Shown here: in pieces, positions 54,358 through 64,000 of the stretch
Layout of the letters: each line of letters starts with the position of its first letter
How positions within the stretch are numbered: the stretch's first letter is position 1
NCBI GenBank assembly: GCA_026745465.1
Contig: JACYXH010000091.1
Coordinates: 4,638,501-4,702,500 of the forward strand
Source of the DNA: Lota lota
Taxonomy: Eukaryota > Chordata > Actinopteri > Gadiformes > Lotidae
Reading direction: 5' to 3'
Length of the DNA: 64,000 nt
Program-made: the position numbers and the translations under genes
Notes under the pieces: generated by a model
What the model was told of the DNA's origin: nothing
Database searches by the model: none
The model's input: the letters and a program-made list of their open reading frames with translations, nothing else

Positions 54358-56038
54358 GGGGAGACTGGGGACAGTCTCAACATGGGACGGTTGCAACAAG
54401 GCTTCTTCCACCAATCAGAAACATGCTAGAGTGATAACACTCATGCTGCACGTGCTCAGTTAGACCCTCCCCCTCAGTTAGACCAGGAATGAAGAAAACA
54501 CATTCAACATTTGCTGCTACATTTATGGACAAAAACGTGTTTGGTTCATTTGGCTCATGAAAAAAGTAAATGTTTTCATGAGCTGTATTTTTGTCATACT
54601 GTCCTGATCTTTTGTATGAATTAATCAAAAGTTTTAATCATTGGGTTGTTGACTTCTAAGTGAAATGGTTAGCATGTGTCATGGTCAATGTGTCTAGCTT
54701 GATGTTTTGTCATGGCTGAGAGCTTGGGGACAGTTGCAACAAGTTATTGCAACTGTCCCCAAGCTAAGCAGCCATGTCAAAACAGACCACAGAACAGTAT
54801 TTGTCAACATAAACGTCATTGTGGGGTACATTGAAGGATAGTTCATCCAAGATTACGTTATAACGTCTGCATTTATAGATGCACAAGTCATTGTGAGGTA
54901 CATAATCATTGGAGTTAGTAACGCCATAACGCGATAATTTCATTATTTTATATTAACATCATCTTATTATTGTAATAGGCTTAACAAATAGTAAGCCGTT
55001 ATTGTTTGTCATACAGTGAATAAATCATCGATTGTTTTCAGGATGCCAAGAGTGAGGAAGAGGGTTACGAACACTGGCGTTCCCCTCAATATACTGGAAC
55101 GAGCATCTGATGTAATCAGGGATGAGGGCAGGTCAGTCAGGGCAGTGGCCAAGGACTTTGTGATCTGTCACACCACCTTATATAGATTCCCCAACAAAAA
55201 AAGAGAAACTTGCAGGCGAGGGATCGGATAAGTTACCGACTGCAGGGTACTGGACCGCCAGAAAAGTGTTCCCAGAGGACCAAGAGAGGAGCCTCAGAGA
55301 GCACTTAGGGTAGGGTAAGGGAGGAATAGAAAGAGATAGACAATATTTAGTGTTTACATTTAATATCATTTTCTTTCAGGTTCGGAAGTTTGCCTTTCCG
55401 CTAGCCTCTCACTAACACTGCAACTTCCCCCCAAAGTGGAGTGAGACCAGAATGGCTGGTGCTGACTGGTTCACTGGCTTTCTAAAGAGGAGCCCCACTC
55501 TCTCGATAAGCCGTCCCCAAGCCACGAGCCTTTCGAGGGCAACCAGCTTTAATCCAACAAATGTGAACAACCTCTTCGACAATTTGAGCAAGGTTTTGGA
55601 CAAACACAAGTTTGGACCAGAAAACGGCCAGAAAACCACCGTAAAACTCAATAACTGTTATTTGATCAATATTACTAAATAATACTATAATATTATTGTA
55701 TAAATAAATAATACTACAATATTGTTATAAAACAGTAGAGAACACTGTGGTCATTCAGACAAAAAGCTAAAGTTAATTAGTGAAACGAAAGTTTTTTTTT
55801 AACCATCCCTTGGTTGTGTTATAACCATCCCCAGGGCTGGGGTCAGTTACAACATCTGACTTCTTCCATTCAAATCAATATTGTGAACGATATGTCATAT
55901 GTAATCATCTTTAAATGGTATGGGTAAGTATCAGACAGATGTAAGTATAATGTATCAAAATGTGGTTGGTCTAGTCCAACTAGTCTCTGAGTAACTGAGA
56001 GAAATGCAAAAAGTGTTACAAATATCCCCAGTCTCCCC
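54358..56038 (+). mobile_element. pogo-like (Tc1/mariner superfamily) DNA transposon remnant
   Basis: The ends are inverted repeats beginning GGGGAGACTGGGGA, each flanked by TA (54356-54357 and 56039-56040), the target site of this superfamily. The plus strand holds two transposase remnants. An N-terminal helix-turn-helix (start MPRVRKR near 55042, with RSVRAVAKDFVICHTTLYRF) resembles the pipsqueak/pogo DNA-binding domain. A CENP-B/Tc5-type second domain ([20 protein letters not shown], then [10 protein letters not shown]) lies at 55455-55630. The sequence then leaves the family where the DDE catalytic domain should start, so most of the transposase gene has been deleted. The left part contains a long inverted repeat at 54703-54784. 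Confidence 0.9.
54703..54784. repeat. Near-perfect hairpin, arms about 37 bp
   Basis: The left arm starts TGTTTTGTCATGGCTGAG, then AGCTTGGGGACAGTTGCAA. The right arm is its reverse complement with few differences, and the loop is CAAGTTA. Nineteen consecutive bases next to the loop pair perfectly. Confidence 0.9.
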
Positions 56039-56040
56039 TA

Positions 56041-56684
56041 TATCTGTCTTTCTCCTCCACGGACGCGCACTCACACGCAGACAACACGCGAATAAAGTGG
56101 TACACTTTGAAAGGGTGGGGCGCCAGTGAATGTTCCTAAGTGGGGTCTGTCGTTCCTTCATCCATCTGCAGGGATGATACACAACAACCCTGACGGCAGC
56201 GCCGCAGCGCCAGAGCTTTTAATATACCAATAGTCAATGGTCTCTTTCTCCAGGAAGATAGCGCGAATATCTGGACGGTATAGGCTAATATGTGGACGTA
56301 AAGGCTAGTATTTTCATCGTTCTGAGACAGCGAAGCCATGGAAAGGTAACCAATGCCAAGTAGGACAGAGATACCGTTCCTTTTCTTTATGATTTTTGTT
56401 TGTTTAAATTGTTGCTGTATGCCAGGGTTATTCTTGATTTAATTTGATTAGGTATTAGTTAATCACTATTAATAACTTTTAATCTGAGTTTTAGGGTTTG
56501 TCTTTGTTTTTTCGCCGTGTCGTACAGGCTGTCTTTAATGTATTGTCGGCGCGCAAGAGGAGCGCATTCTAATGTATGGACTCAATATGTCTGGTGCGCG
56601 CATAACGGACACCACCGCCAACATTTTTATGTTTTTTTGCAGCATTAACAACCTCTCTGGCTACACTCGCTGTCTTTAAGAACG
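56041..56684. promoter_or_regulatory. tmem61-like promoter and probable non-coding first exon
   Basis: A sequence ending GAAAG|gtaacc at 56345 could be a first exon. It would join an acceptor (ttgcag) at 56642, leaving 42 nt of 5' UTR before the ATG. Joined this way, a 14-codon upstream frame (MESINNLSGYTRCL) ends five bases before the main ATG. Confidence 0.4.
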
Positions 56685-57908
56685 ATGCCGTCTCTACATC
56701 ATGGGGCCATCTTCGTTGGAGTCTTCCTCATAGTGACCGGGGGCTCCACAGCCTTTCTCACCTCGTCCCAGAGCCGTCTGCAGGCCTTCTCCCTCTGCTG
56801 CGTGGTGCTAGGGGCCGTCATGCTCATTCTAGGGCTCTTTTGGGCCATGAACAGCAAGGCCCCGGTCAACTACAGCCACGGAGAATACAACGGAGAGTGT
56901 CCACACTATCCCTTCAACGACTACCCCAACTTTGGGAGCCACGTCCTTTTTGCGCCATCGGGGAGCCGCTTCCCGGAGTCCCAGTCCGTATTTCTGCCAA
57001 GGTAGGGTGGTGTATTCATCCAAGAAAGTGATTTTCTTGAACAGTTTGTTTATAGGCCAACGTGGTGTAGTTCAGCAGACACGCATGAGGACTATGCAAA
57101 CATAAACTTTACTCTATATTCAATACAAAAAGGCCGGTCATCACGAGTGATGGGATGCACCAATAGACCGATCGATTATGAAGACTCGTGCGAGCCCACC
57201 AACCATACAATGAACCGAATTTCATTATTTCTAAATATAGACAGCAAAGCACAGCGGGCTTCTCTTATTGCCATGACCCTTGGAGTCACCACCGTGCTCT
57301 CTATTTTACGAATGAGACCATATATTATGAAGTTCTAAGTTCACACAAGCATTCAACCATTAATTAACAATGCAAGGCTTTATATCAAAGCCATACAAAT
57401 GATACATTATCATGGTATTATATTTTAACAGCTTAACTAATAACTAGAGAACGGCCACCATGCAAAAACATGGTATTACTACTGAGTTTAAACATTTTGG
57501 AAATGTAGACCTATCCATTATCTTAGCTTGGCCTGTTTAGCCAAGGGTGTCTCATATGGGTGTCATCAAGTGACCTGTATAGCATCATATGGGTGTCATC
57601 TAGTGGCCGATATATGCAACTGCAGCTGGAGACGGTTTGCTAAGTCTGTTCTTTTTTTGGACAGGCACACAACCCCAGAACGCCATCGGAATGGAGCCAA
57701 TTGTGAGGAATTTGACTACCCTCCCATGGACCCCGGATGCTTCAGTCCCTCCACACAACCTCCCCCGTGGCTGGGACCCCCGCCCCCCTATGAAGTGGCC
57801 ATCAAGGTTACGTGCAGCTCGACGCACCTGCGGCGGGCATACTCTGACACACACCTGGCATCGGAGCCCCTGTTTGGACGATCGAGGGAGATCAGCTTTG
57901 AGGTGTGA
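56685..57908 (+). CDS. tmem61: Two-span membrane protein, TMEM61-like
   Basis: Two exons (56685-57001 and 57665-57908) sum to 561 nt, 186 aa. The N-terminal half has two membrane spans (GAIFVGVFLIVTGGSTAFLT and FSLCCVVLGAVMLILGLFW). The second resembles human TMEM61 (CC, LLLLIGLLWSVK as recalled). The C-terminal half is cytoplasmic-like and Pro-rich, with PPPPYEVAIKV, a PY motif similar to PPPSYESISL in TMEM61, and ends in a basic RRAYSDTHL / FGRSREISFEV tail. Position beside dhcr24, divergent, matches human DHCR24-TMEM61. The barttin gene (BSND) is the next human neighbour and has the same two-span layout, so it is the main alternative. Function is unknown. AATAAA at 58146-58151 is a likely polyadenylation signal. 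Confidence 0.6.
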
Positions 57909-58342
57909 CACTGGACAATGTTTAAACCTCCTTCCCGGGGCTGCCTGTTCAACGGGAGAAGGTTTTAGGCTGGGGTTCCAAGATGCAGACTACTCGGGAA
58001 TGCACCCGTCATTAATCAGTGTGATTAGCAACATGGTACGACAGTAACATAGATTGATGCCGCAGGCAGCATGCTTTTTGCTAATGTTGACTGAATATGT
58101 TCCAGCATGCACAACCTATAGTCTCAGAGATTACATTGCAGAGTAAATAAAACGTCAGGGATCTAACAAAGCGATGTGTCTAACCGGATGTTGGCCTTAT
58201 GTAAACTATCTCAGTACACTTTATTATACACGCTTATTATTATTGGTATATAGCACAGATTCTTGTACGGTTTTGGGTAGTGCGTAATGCTTATGCAGGG
58301 TCTTTTGAAGCCTGAAAGGATAACTTCTGGATCGCTTGAGCC

Positions 58343-58862
58343 AAAGTGCTTGTTTTTGCAACTGACAGGCTAAGATTATATTATATTGTTGTGGAAAGGA
58401 TCCCTACTGAGAAATACAACTTTTTTCTTTATCTTTTGCTTGATCTGGTCTGTTTGTTATTGTGTCTAATCAAGTCTTGATCAAGGAGAATTCTCACTCT
58501 GTAACCGTATTGCAGAAATTGTCCCTATTGTTCAACTGTCATTACAATCTCAACTTTCCTTCACCCACATTTTTGAGATAACACTAAGTTACGCTTTCTG
58601 TAGTCCAACACAAAAAAACGCTGGCCTGCACTCTCTCTAACGCCCTCAAGTTTCTACTTTTCCCTTCCTGCATCAACTCAACCTGAGTGATATTTCAGAG
58701 CGAGAATTCTCCTTAAGCGAGTCCTGGTCAGACACAACAACAAACAGGCCAGATCAAACGAAAGGCAAAGAAAGAAGAAGTATTTCTCTGTAGGGATCCT
58801 TTCCGCAATGTTGTCAAGACACTTATAATAACACTCTGAGTCAGTGGCAAAAACAAGCACTT
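58343..58862. repeat. Long imperfect inverted repeat
   Basis: The left arm (58343-58501) and right arm (58697-58862) are reverse complements at roughly 80-85 percent by eye. They share AAAGTGCTTGTTTTTGC, GGAAAGGATCCCTAC, GATCTGG, CCTGTTTGTT-type and GGAGAATTCTC blocks. A spacer of about 195 bp separates them. A 65-codon minus-strand open frame lies in the right arm and has no recognised relatives. Confidence 0.85.
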
Positions 58863-59254
58863 TAAGAGGATGCACAGGGTTGCATAGGGTTATAGGGTTA
58901 CATTGCTTCGTGGATCGCGGCTGCAGTGGCTGAAGAGGTCTTGCTCAACACTGGACCAATTTCAAACATATTTGTCCGCATTAGGAATATAGCATCAAGG
59001 TTGAAAAAAGTTATCCTTTAACTGAGATCTTGTGATTGCAACAGCCATGCGGTGTCTGTACCATTTATTTTGTTAAAATGAGGATCATGTTATCTTATAA
59101 TACCCCTTATCTCCCATGTACACGGTTCTTTGTTAAACCACATCAGAATGTAAAAATGGCTCCATTACTATGTCAATATGATTATTTATTATTTACTTTG
59201 CAGACTTTGGCCAGTGGTTGGAGGAACTAATATAGGCATAAGGTTCACCACACC

Positions 59255-60249
59255 TTACAACTACGGTTCACGGTTCACGGTTCGGTTCAAATCACGGTTT
59301 TGCGGTCACGGTTTTTGGTTCGGTACAATCTGTTTTTGGTAAAGCAGGGGATGACACAAGTGGCTCTAAAAAAATATATATAAATATCATAGGGTTCTCC
59401 CCAAACAATGTATTAGTGGTGCTGCGCCACCATGCAACATTTTAAAATAGGGCTTTAGCGACGAAGACATTTCATTTCTGAAACGGTCTAATTGGTTAAA
59501 ACACATGTTTCGCTGGACCAACGGTCCAAAAAGCCAAACGGTAATATCACGCACTGCTGGTGCTGTGTGGAGGAAGTCAGGGTCTGTGTTTAATGTAATG
59601 AGTGGTGATTCGGTGGTAAAGGTTGTGAGCAGTGCTGGAAGTTATAGCGTGGCCGTATGGCGGCGCCGGTGTTCCGAGCGCTCCTTGGAAACACGAATGA
59701 AACTTATCGTGTTTCACACACGAATGATCATAAAACCAGAAAGGTGGTCTTAAACATTGTGCAAAGTTTCAATTAAATTGCACCGCAGCACTTAAGCGCT
59801 ATTCAAGAGCATGCGAAGAAATGCAGTGTTGTAGATGACGGAACGCCAGATGAGAGAAGCTAATCGTAGGAGCGCGAATAGTTGGCTCGTGAGGGAAAAG
59901 TCGTGGAAGTGCTGGCGGGAGGGAAAAAAAAGGACCACCTCTGCGACACAACCAAATTTAAAATGGATTTAAAGTGAGTGAATCCTTTTAAGTGAATGCA
60001 CACAGATGGATGCTACATGACATTTGGTGTCTCCAAATGAAAAAGTTAGTAAAAAAATAAAGATTTGTCTTGAGCCCTGCCGAGACAGCGACTACACATC
60101 ATCCGAGACGGAGAAGTTTCACTCGGTACCGTTCTTACGACGCAAAGCCTTTTTTTGAACCGAATGAACCGAACAATACATACATGTCCCGAACCGTGAC
60201 TAGCGAACCGAACGGTTCAGATTTTTTACTTGAACCGTTCCATCCCTAC
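59255..60249. mobile_element. Probable non-autonomous DNA element with GGTTCGGTTC-rich ends
   Basis: The left side contains repeated CACGGTTCGGTTC and the right side contains its complement (GAACCGAACGGTTC, CGAACCGTGAC), ending GAACCGTTCCATCCCTA. Such ends are familiar from fish DNA transposon families. No transposase frame is seen. Ends are approximate and no target duplication was found. Confidence 0.55.
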
Positions 60250-60845
60250 CAAATACACAACTGACGGGCTTTACTCTCACCCTGAGACCCACGCTTCGAT
60301 CACGGTCATCTGGTCTAGTAATTGGTTGAAATAAAAGTCTGAGTTGGTGGGCTGGTCAGAGGGAGGGATCGAGGTGTGACGTGCACCCTACAAGCCTGAC
60401 TGACAGAGTGACTTCTGCCTGCAGATAGAGAACAGGAACACCAACAGCTCATTCCTACTTCGTCTTCTTATTCCGTTTGCACTACAACAGAGCTTTTGAG
60501 TGGCAATAATCATGCAAAGCACTGTAACCGGATCTTTGTATGCCTCTCTCGCTACAGCACTGTCATCCTCATCCATTACTTGCTAATGCCTCTGACCTCC
60601 ATGCCATTCTAAGTAGCTCTTTTTATTTTTTTTATTTTTTATTGTGTTTTCATCTGGATGCCAATATTCTGGTTTAGAGAAAATCGCTGCTTGTGTAAAC
60701 CTGACTCTGAATGATTTATGTCAAAATTGAAGTCATTTTCCAGAGTGATATCTCTGAAACACGATCGCTATAGTGGTCGGATTCGTTTTCCAGGTACAAT
60801 CTTACTCGGGTATAGGTTTCAAATTGAAAAGTCCACACAAACACT

Positions 60846-60893
60846 ACCACCACCACCACCACCACCAACAACACCAACAACAACAACAACTAA
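60846..60893. repeat. (ACC)n / (AAC)n microsatellite
   Basis: CCA/ACC triplets followed by AAC triplets, giving short Pro and Thr runs in a chance frame. Confidence 0.93.
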
Positions 60894-61140
60894 CCCTATC
60901 TATAATACAATGACTGGAGCATAATGATAATATATCATGGGCAGCAGTGGCACTGGCAGCATCCCTGTGTGTGGCTGTCCATAGTGGATGCCACCGGTAT
61001 TGACTAATGCAAGGTGTGGTTGATAGGAGGGGATGAGCAGGATTGCTCTTATCGACCAGCGTGAAAGAAGCTGCCCTTGTGACTCATTAAGCAGTCTCCT
61101 CTCAAAGGCTCCTCATAAATAACAAGCATGTGCTCACCCA

Positions 61141-61690
61141 TGTTAAGTTTCTTTTGGCCTGTCCTCATTCTAGCATCTTTAAGCCTGTCCTCACTGCAGT
61201 TTATTTAAGCCTGTCCTCATTCTAGCTTCTTTAAGCCTGTCCTCACTGCGGTTTATTTAAGCCTGTCCTCATTCGAGCTTCTTTAAGCCTGTCCTCACTG
61301 CAGTTTATTTAAGCCTGTCCTCACTGTAGTTTATTTAAGCCTGTCCTCACTGTAGTTTATTTAAGCCTGTCCTCACTGTAGTTTATTTAAGCCTGTCCTC
61401 ACTGTAGTTTATTTAAGCCTGTCCTCACTGCACTTTATTTGTCCTCACCCATGTCGTTTCTTTAAGCCTGTCCTCACCCATGTCGTTTCTTTAAGCCTGT
61501 CCTCACCCATGTCGTTTCTTTAAGCCTGTCCTCACCCATGTCGTTTCTTTAAGCCTGTCCTCACCCATGTCGTTTCTTTAAGCCTGTCCTCACCCATTGT
61601 CATTTCTTTAAGCCTGTCCTCACCCATGTAGTTTTTTTAAGCATGTCCTCACCAATGAAGTTTCTTTAAGCCTGTCCTCACCCATGTAGA
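61141..61690 (+). repeat. Minisatellite with two interleaved unit types
   Basis: About nineteen units share the core TTTAAGCCTGTCCTCA. The first half uses a 26-bp unit (spacer CTGTAGTTTA or CTGCAGTTTA), the second a 29-bp unit (spacer CCCATGTCGTTTC). The switch occurs at about 61438 with a truncated unit. Confidence 0.95.
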
Positions 61691-62502
61691 GTACTTTTGT
61701 TTTTTAATGATTTATTATGGTTGCTAGGGTTACACTTTACCCTTTTCAATATTCTTTAGAGCTTGGTCTTGAAATTCACCTAAAGGCCACCAAGTTGTTT
61801 GTCCATTTCCTGAAATAATGTTGGAGCGGGCCTCTTCCTACCCTTTGTTTTGTTTCTCCTACTGTCTGTCTGCTGTCATTGGCCACATCTCATATCCTAT
61901 GTCATTATTTTGAGATCGCAAGGACAGATCAGGGCAGGCCCATAGGTGACACCCAAGGACATACCCACCCTCCCTCAGGAGGCAGGTCTAACAATAGACA
62001 AATCTTAACACGTTAGTATTTCAATGAGTGGGCTTTCTCAATTCTTACGGCCAAAACACACATTCCACATTGCTGTAACCTACAAAAGCAAAAGATATGC
62101 ACACAGATAGACCTAGAGGTGGTTAATAATGAAGATAAAATGAGATGCAGGCACTACTTTATTAAGAAAGTCAGAAAGTAGAAAGTACAGGAGATAAAAA
62201 ATAAACTACAAAAACATGTATAGTATATACAATAGGAGATGTTTTCTGTACAGGTGTTGTTAGTTTAAAGCTAGAGTAGGCAATTTATTTTAGAAGCAGC
62301 TTTTTGTCATATCTGTTGAAATTCTCTTTACACCCTGAGTGCAATCAATAAATCAAATGCTCTGACTGAAGAATTACAAAATCACGGTATCTCTGGCTGT
62401 CGCAGGCCTGTAATCCGTCCATCTGTCTGTCTACCTACCTACCTACCCGGCTACCCGCGAACTCTGCCCGTTCACTCATTGCGCATGAACAGTGTCTTCC
62501 AC

Positions 62503-62932
62503 TAGCCTGGCATCACCAGACTAATTGTAAACTGCTATTGGTCTGGAACCTCTTCGTTCATTTTAGATTCCCAAGGGGCGTCACCAACGGGCGCAGATCA
62601 AAATGCCTCTGGACGCACTTGGATAGGCCTACAACCAATCATAACGAGACAGGTGAAGCAGCACTGAGCGACGACATTTTTTAAACAGACAACATGCTTG
62701 CAGCAAAGAGCTGCCGCTATATCAGTGGCAGCAATCTTTGTTGTTGTCCAAAATAAATCTACGGCGCCTCTGCCCCGTCATCGTATTTATACCGCCTCGT
62801 ATTAGATAAACGGTCGTGATTGATCGGTCTATCTCGTACCAGGCAAATCTTTTTGTATGGGAGGGGAGCCAGACCTTATCTGCAGAGCAAATGAAACATG
62901 ACCTCAAGAGATTCATCTGGGTCCCAGGCTAG
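62503..62932. mobile_element. Non-autonomous hAT-type element (MITE), about 430 bp
   Basis: The ends are inverted (TAGCCTGG and CCAGGCTA). A perfect 8-bp direct duplication, TCTTCCAC, flanks the element at 62495-62502 and 62933-62940, as expected for hAT transposition. The interior lacks a transposase. Confidence 0.88.
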
Positions 62933-62940
62933 TCTTCCAC

Positions 62941-63609
62941 AAGGCTAGGCAGACCTATTGTTAAAGTTACCGATTTAGTCATGTGCTATTGGGGCAGTGG
63001 CTTTGCAGGGAGTTTTTTTTTTCTTTTTCGGCTGAATACTTCAAAATCTAGCTTACTCTGGGTTCTTCCTCAAATTGTCTACTCTACCTTCAATAATAGG
63101 TTGTCCAGCAAGGGCAGATGGATGTCAACGGAACTGAGGGACGGAGTTCCGTCAGTCAACAGAAGCTTGTTAGGGCGAACCTCAAACCATGAAGCCACAC
63201 CCATAGCAACATGAATGACATGAGTTACTACATAACTTTTGGTCAACGTGATCTTAGAAACATAAATGTATAACACAAAGTCCCTGCAAGTCCCTGTAGG
63301 GTAAATATAATGGTGCTGTTGAACTCGTAAAGGACTAGGTCACATTTTTAAGTTAATAACAGGCTATTAGCTAATCTTTAATAGCTAATAGCTAAGCAGA
63401 TTTTTGTCTTTTGATATTGGGAGCCGTTTCATCATTATCGTTTTCATTATTGGTGTGACGCGTAAAAATACATTTGTGGATAGTTATCGTTGCATTTTAG
63501 GCATAGCATTCCTAAAAAAAAAAGTTCAGGATTCTGGTGACGGAAACCCTCTCGCAGCACGCAGCACGCCCAGCCCAAAAAACGAACCTCTCGCGACTTC
63601 CTCTACTGG

Positions 63610-63696
<87 letters not shown>

Positions 63697-64000
63697 ACAC
63701 ACACACACACACACGCGCGCGCGCGCACCCACACGCACACCCGCACACATCCTAACAAGCTACAAGTCCAGCTAGCGGGGGCGCGGTCTTGTTACAGTTG
63801 TAGACAGAACCTTGGTGGGCATCAGTCACTACTGGGGACATGATGAGACTGGATCAAGAACGGTTCATGACACCTTTTTTTTGAGTAACCGGAGACCTAT
63901 GAGAATCCCCGTCGCCTTTTCTGTCTTCTGTAAAGGTAAAGTGAATCGATAACGACCGTCAACAAATGGACACATAAACACACACAATACTTTGCACGTA
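62941..64000. other. Gene-free end of window
   Basis: No coding exon was recognised. The stretch contains the AC/GC microsatellite described separately and a near-palindrome GCTATTAGCTAAT around 63363-63392. Confidence 0.45.
63613..63728. repeat. (GC)n(AC)n microsatellite
   Basis: An AC run with one GAGAC interruption, bordered on both sides by short GC alternations. Confidence 0.97.

Noticed and set aside
59505-59753. 82-codon open frame inside the GGTTCGGTTC-ended element
   Set aside because: No transposase motifs and no similarity recognised.
61141-61690. Possible CRISPR-like array
   Set aside because: Direct repeats are contiguous with short, non-unique spacers in vertebrate DNA. It is a minisatellite.

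Overview
The window looks like nuclear DNA of a teleost (ray-finned) fish. Genes are intron-rich with GT-AG junctions, and their proteins are closest to vertebrate families. The spacers hold fish-type interspersed repeats (an L2/Rex1-like LINE, tRNA-derived SINEs, hAT- and pogo-like DNA elements, a DIRS-like retroelement) and many long dinucleotide runs. I cannot name the species. Human gene positions and sequences used for comparison are from memory.

Layout, left to right: plekhb2 (-) sits head to head with ing5 (+). ing5 converges on cep19 (-), which is head to head with pigx (+), followed by pak2 (+) and rpp21 (+). rpp21 converges on aqp12 (-), which is head to head with a C1orf141-like gene (+), followed by slc35d1 (+). 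slc35d1 converges on a tmem205-like gene (-). After a spacer with a 42-bp tandem array, a LINE fragment and a short inverted-repeat element comes a sperm-tail PG-rich gene, probably cimap2/lexm (+), converging on dhcr24 (-). dhcr24 is head to head with a tmem61-like gene (+). From about 57.9 kb to the end there are only repeats and no recognisable gene.

Several neighbour sets match human linkage: CEP19-PIGX-PAK2 (3q29), C1orf141-SLC35D1 (1p31) and LEXM-DHCR24-TMEM61 (1p32). These are ordinary housekeeping or tissue genes: chromatin reading (ING5), ciliogenesis (CEP19, CIMAP2), GPI anchor synthesis (PIGX), signalling (PAK2), tRNA processing (RPP21), water channel (AQP12), nucleotide-sugar transport (SLC35D1) and cholesterol synthesis (DHCR24). 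They do not form a single pathway, and I see no new multi-gene system.

The most unusual theme is tandem repeats sitting on splice sites. In plekhb2 a coding 27-bp repeat carries a phase-compatible donor in each unit. In the C1orf141-like gene an intronic minisatellite is made of copies of the exon's own 5' splice junction. In the cimap2-like gene one exon lies between complementary GT and AC runs, and another has a CT run of about 210 nt as its polypyrimidine tract. dhcr24 and slc35d1 have long GT-rich repeats starting about 25-35 nt after a donor.
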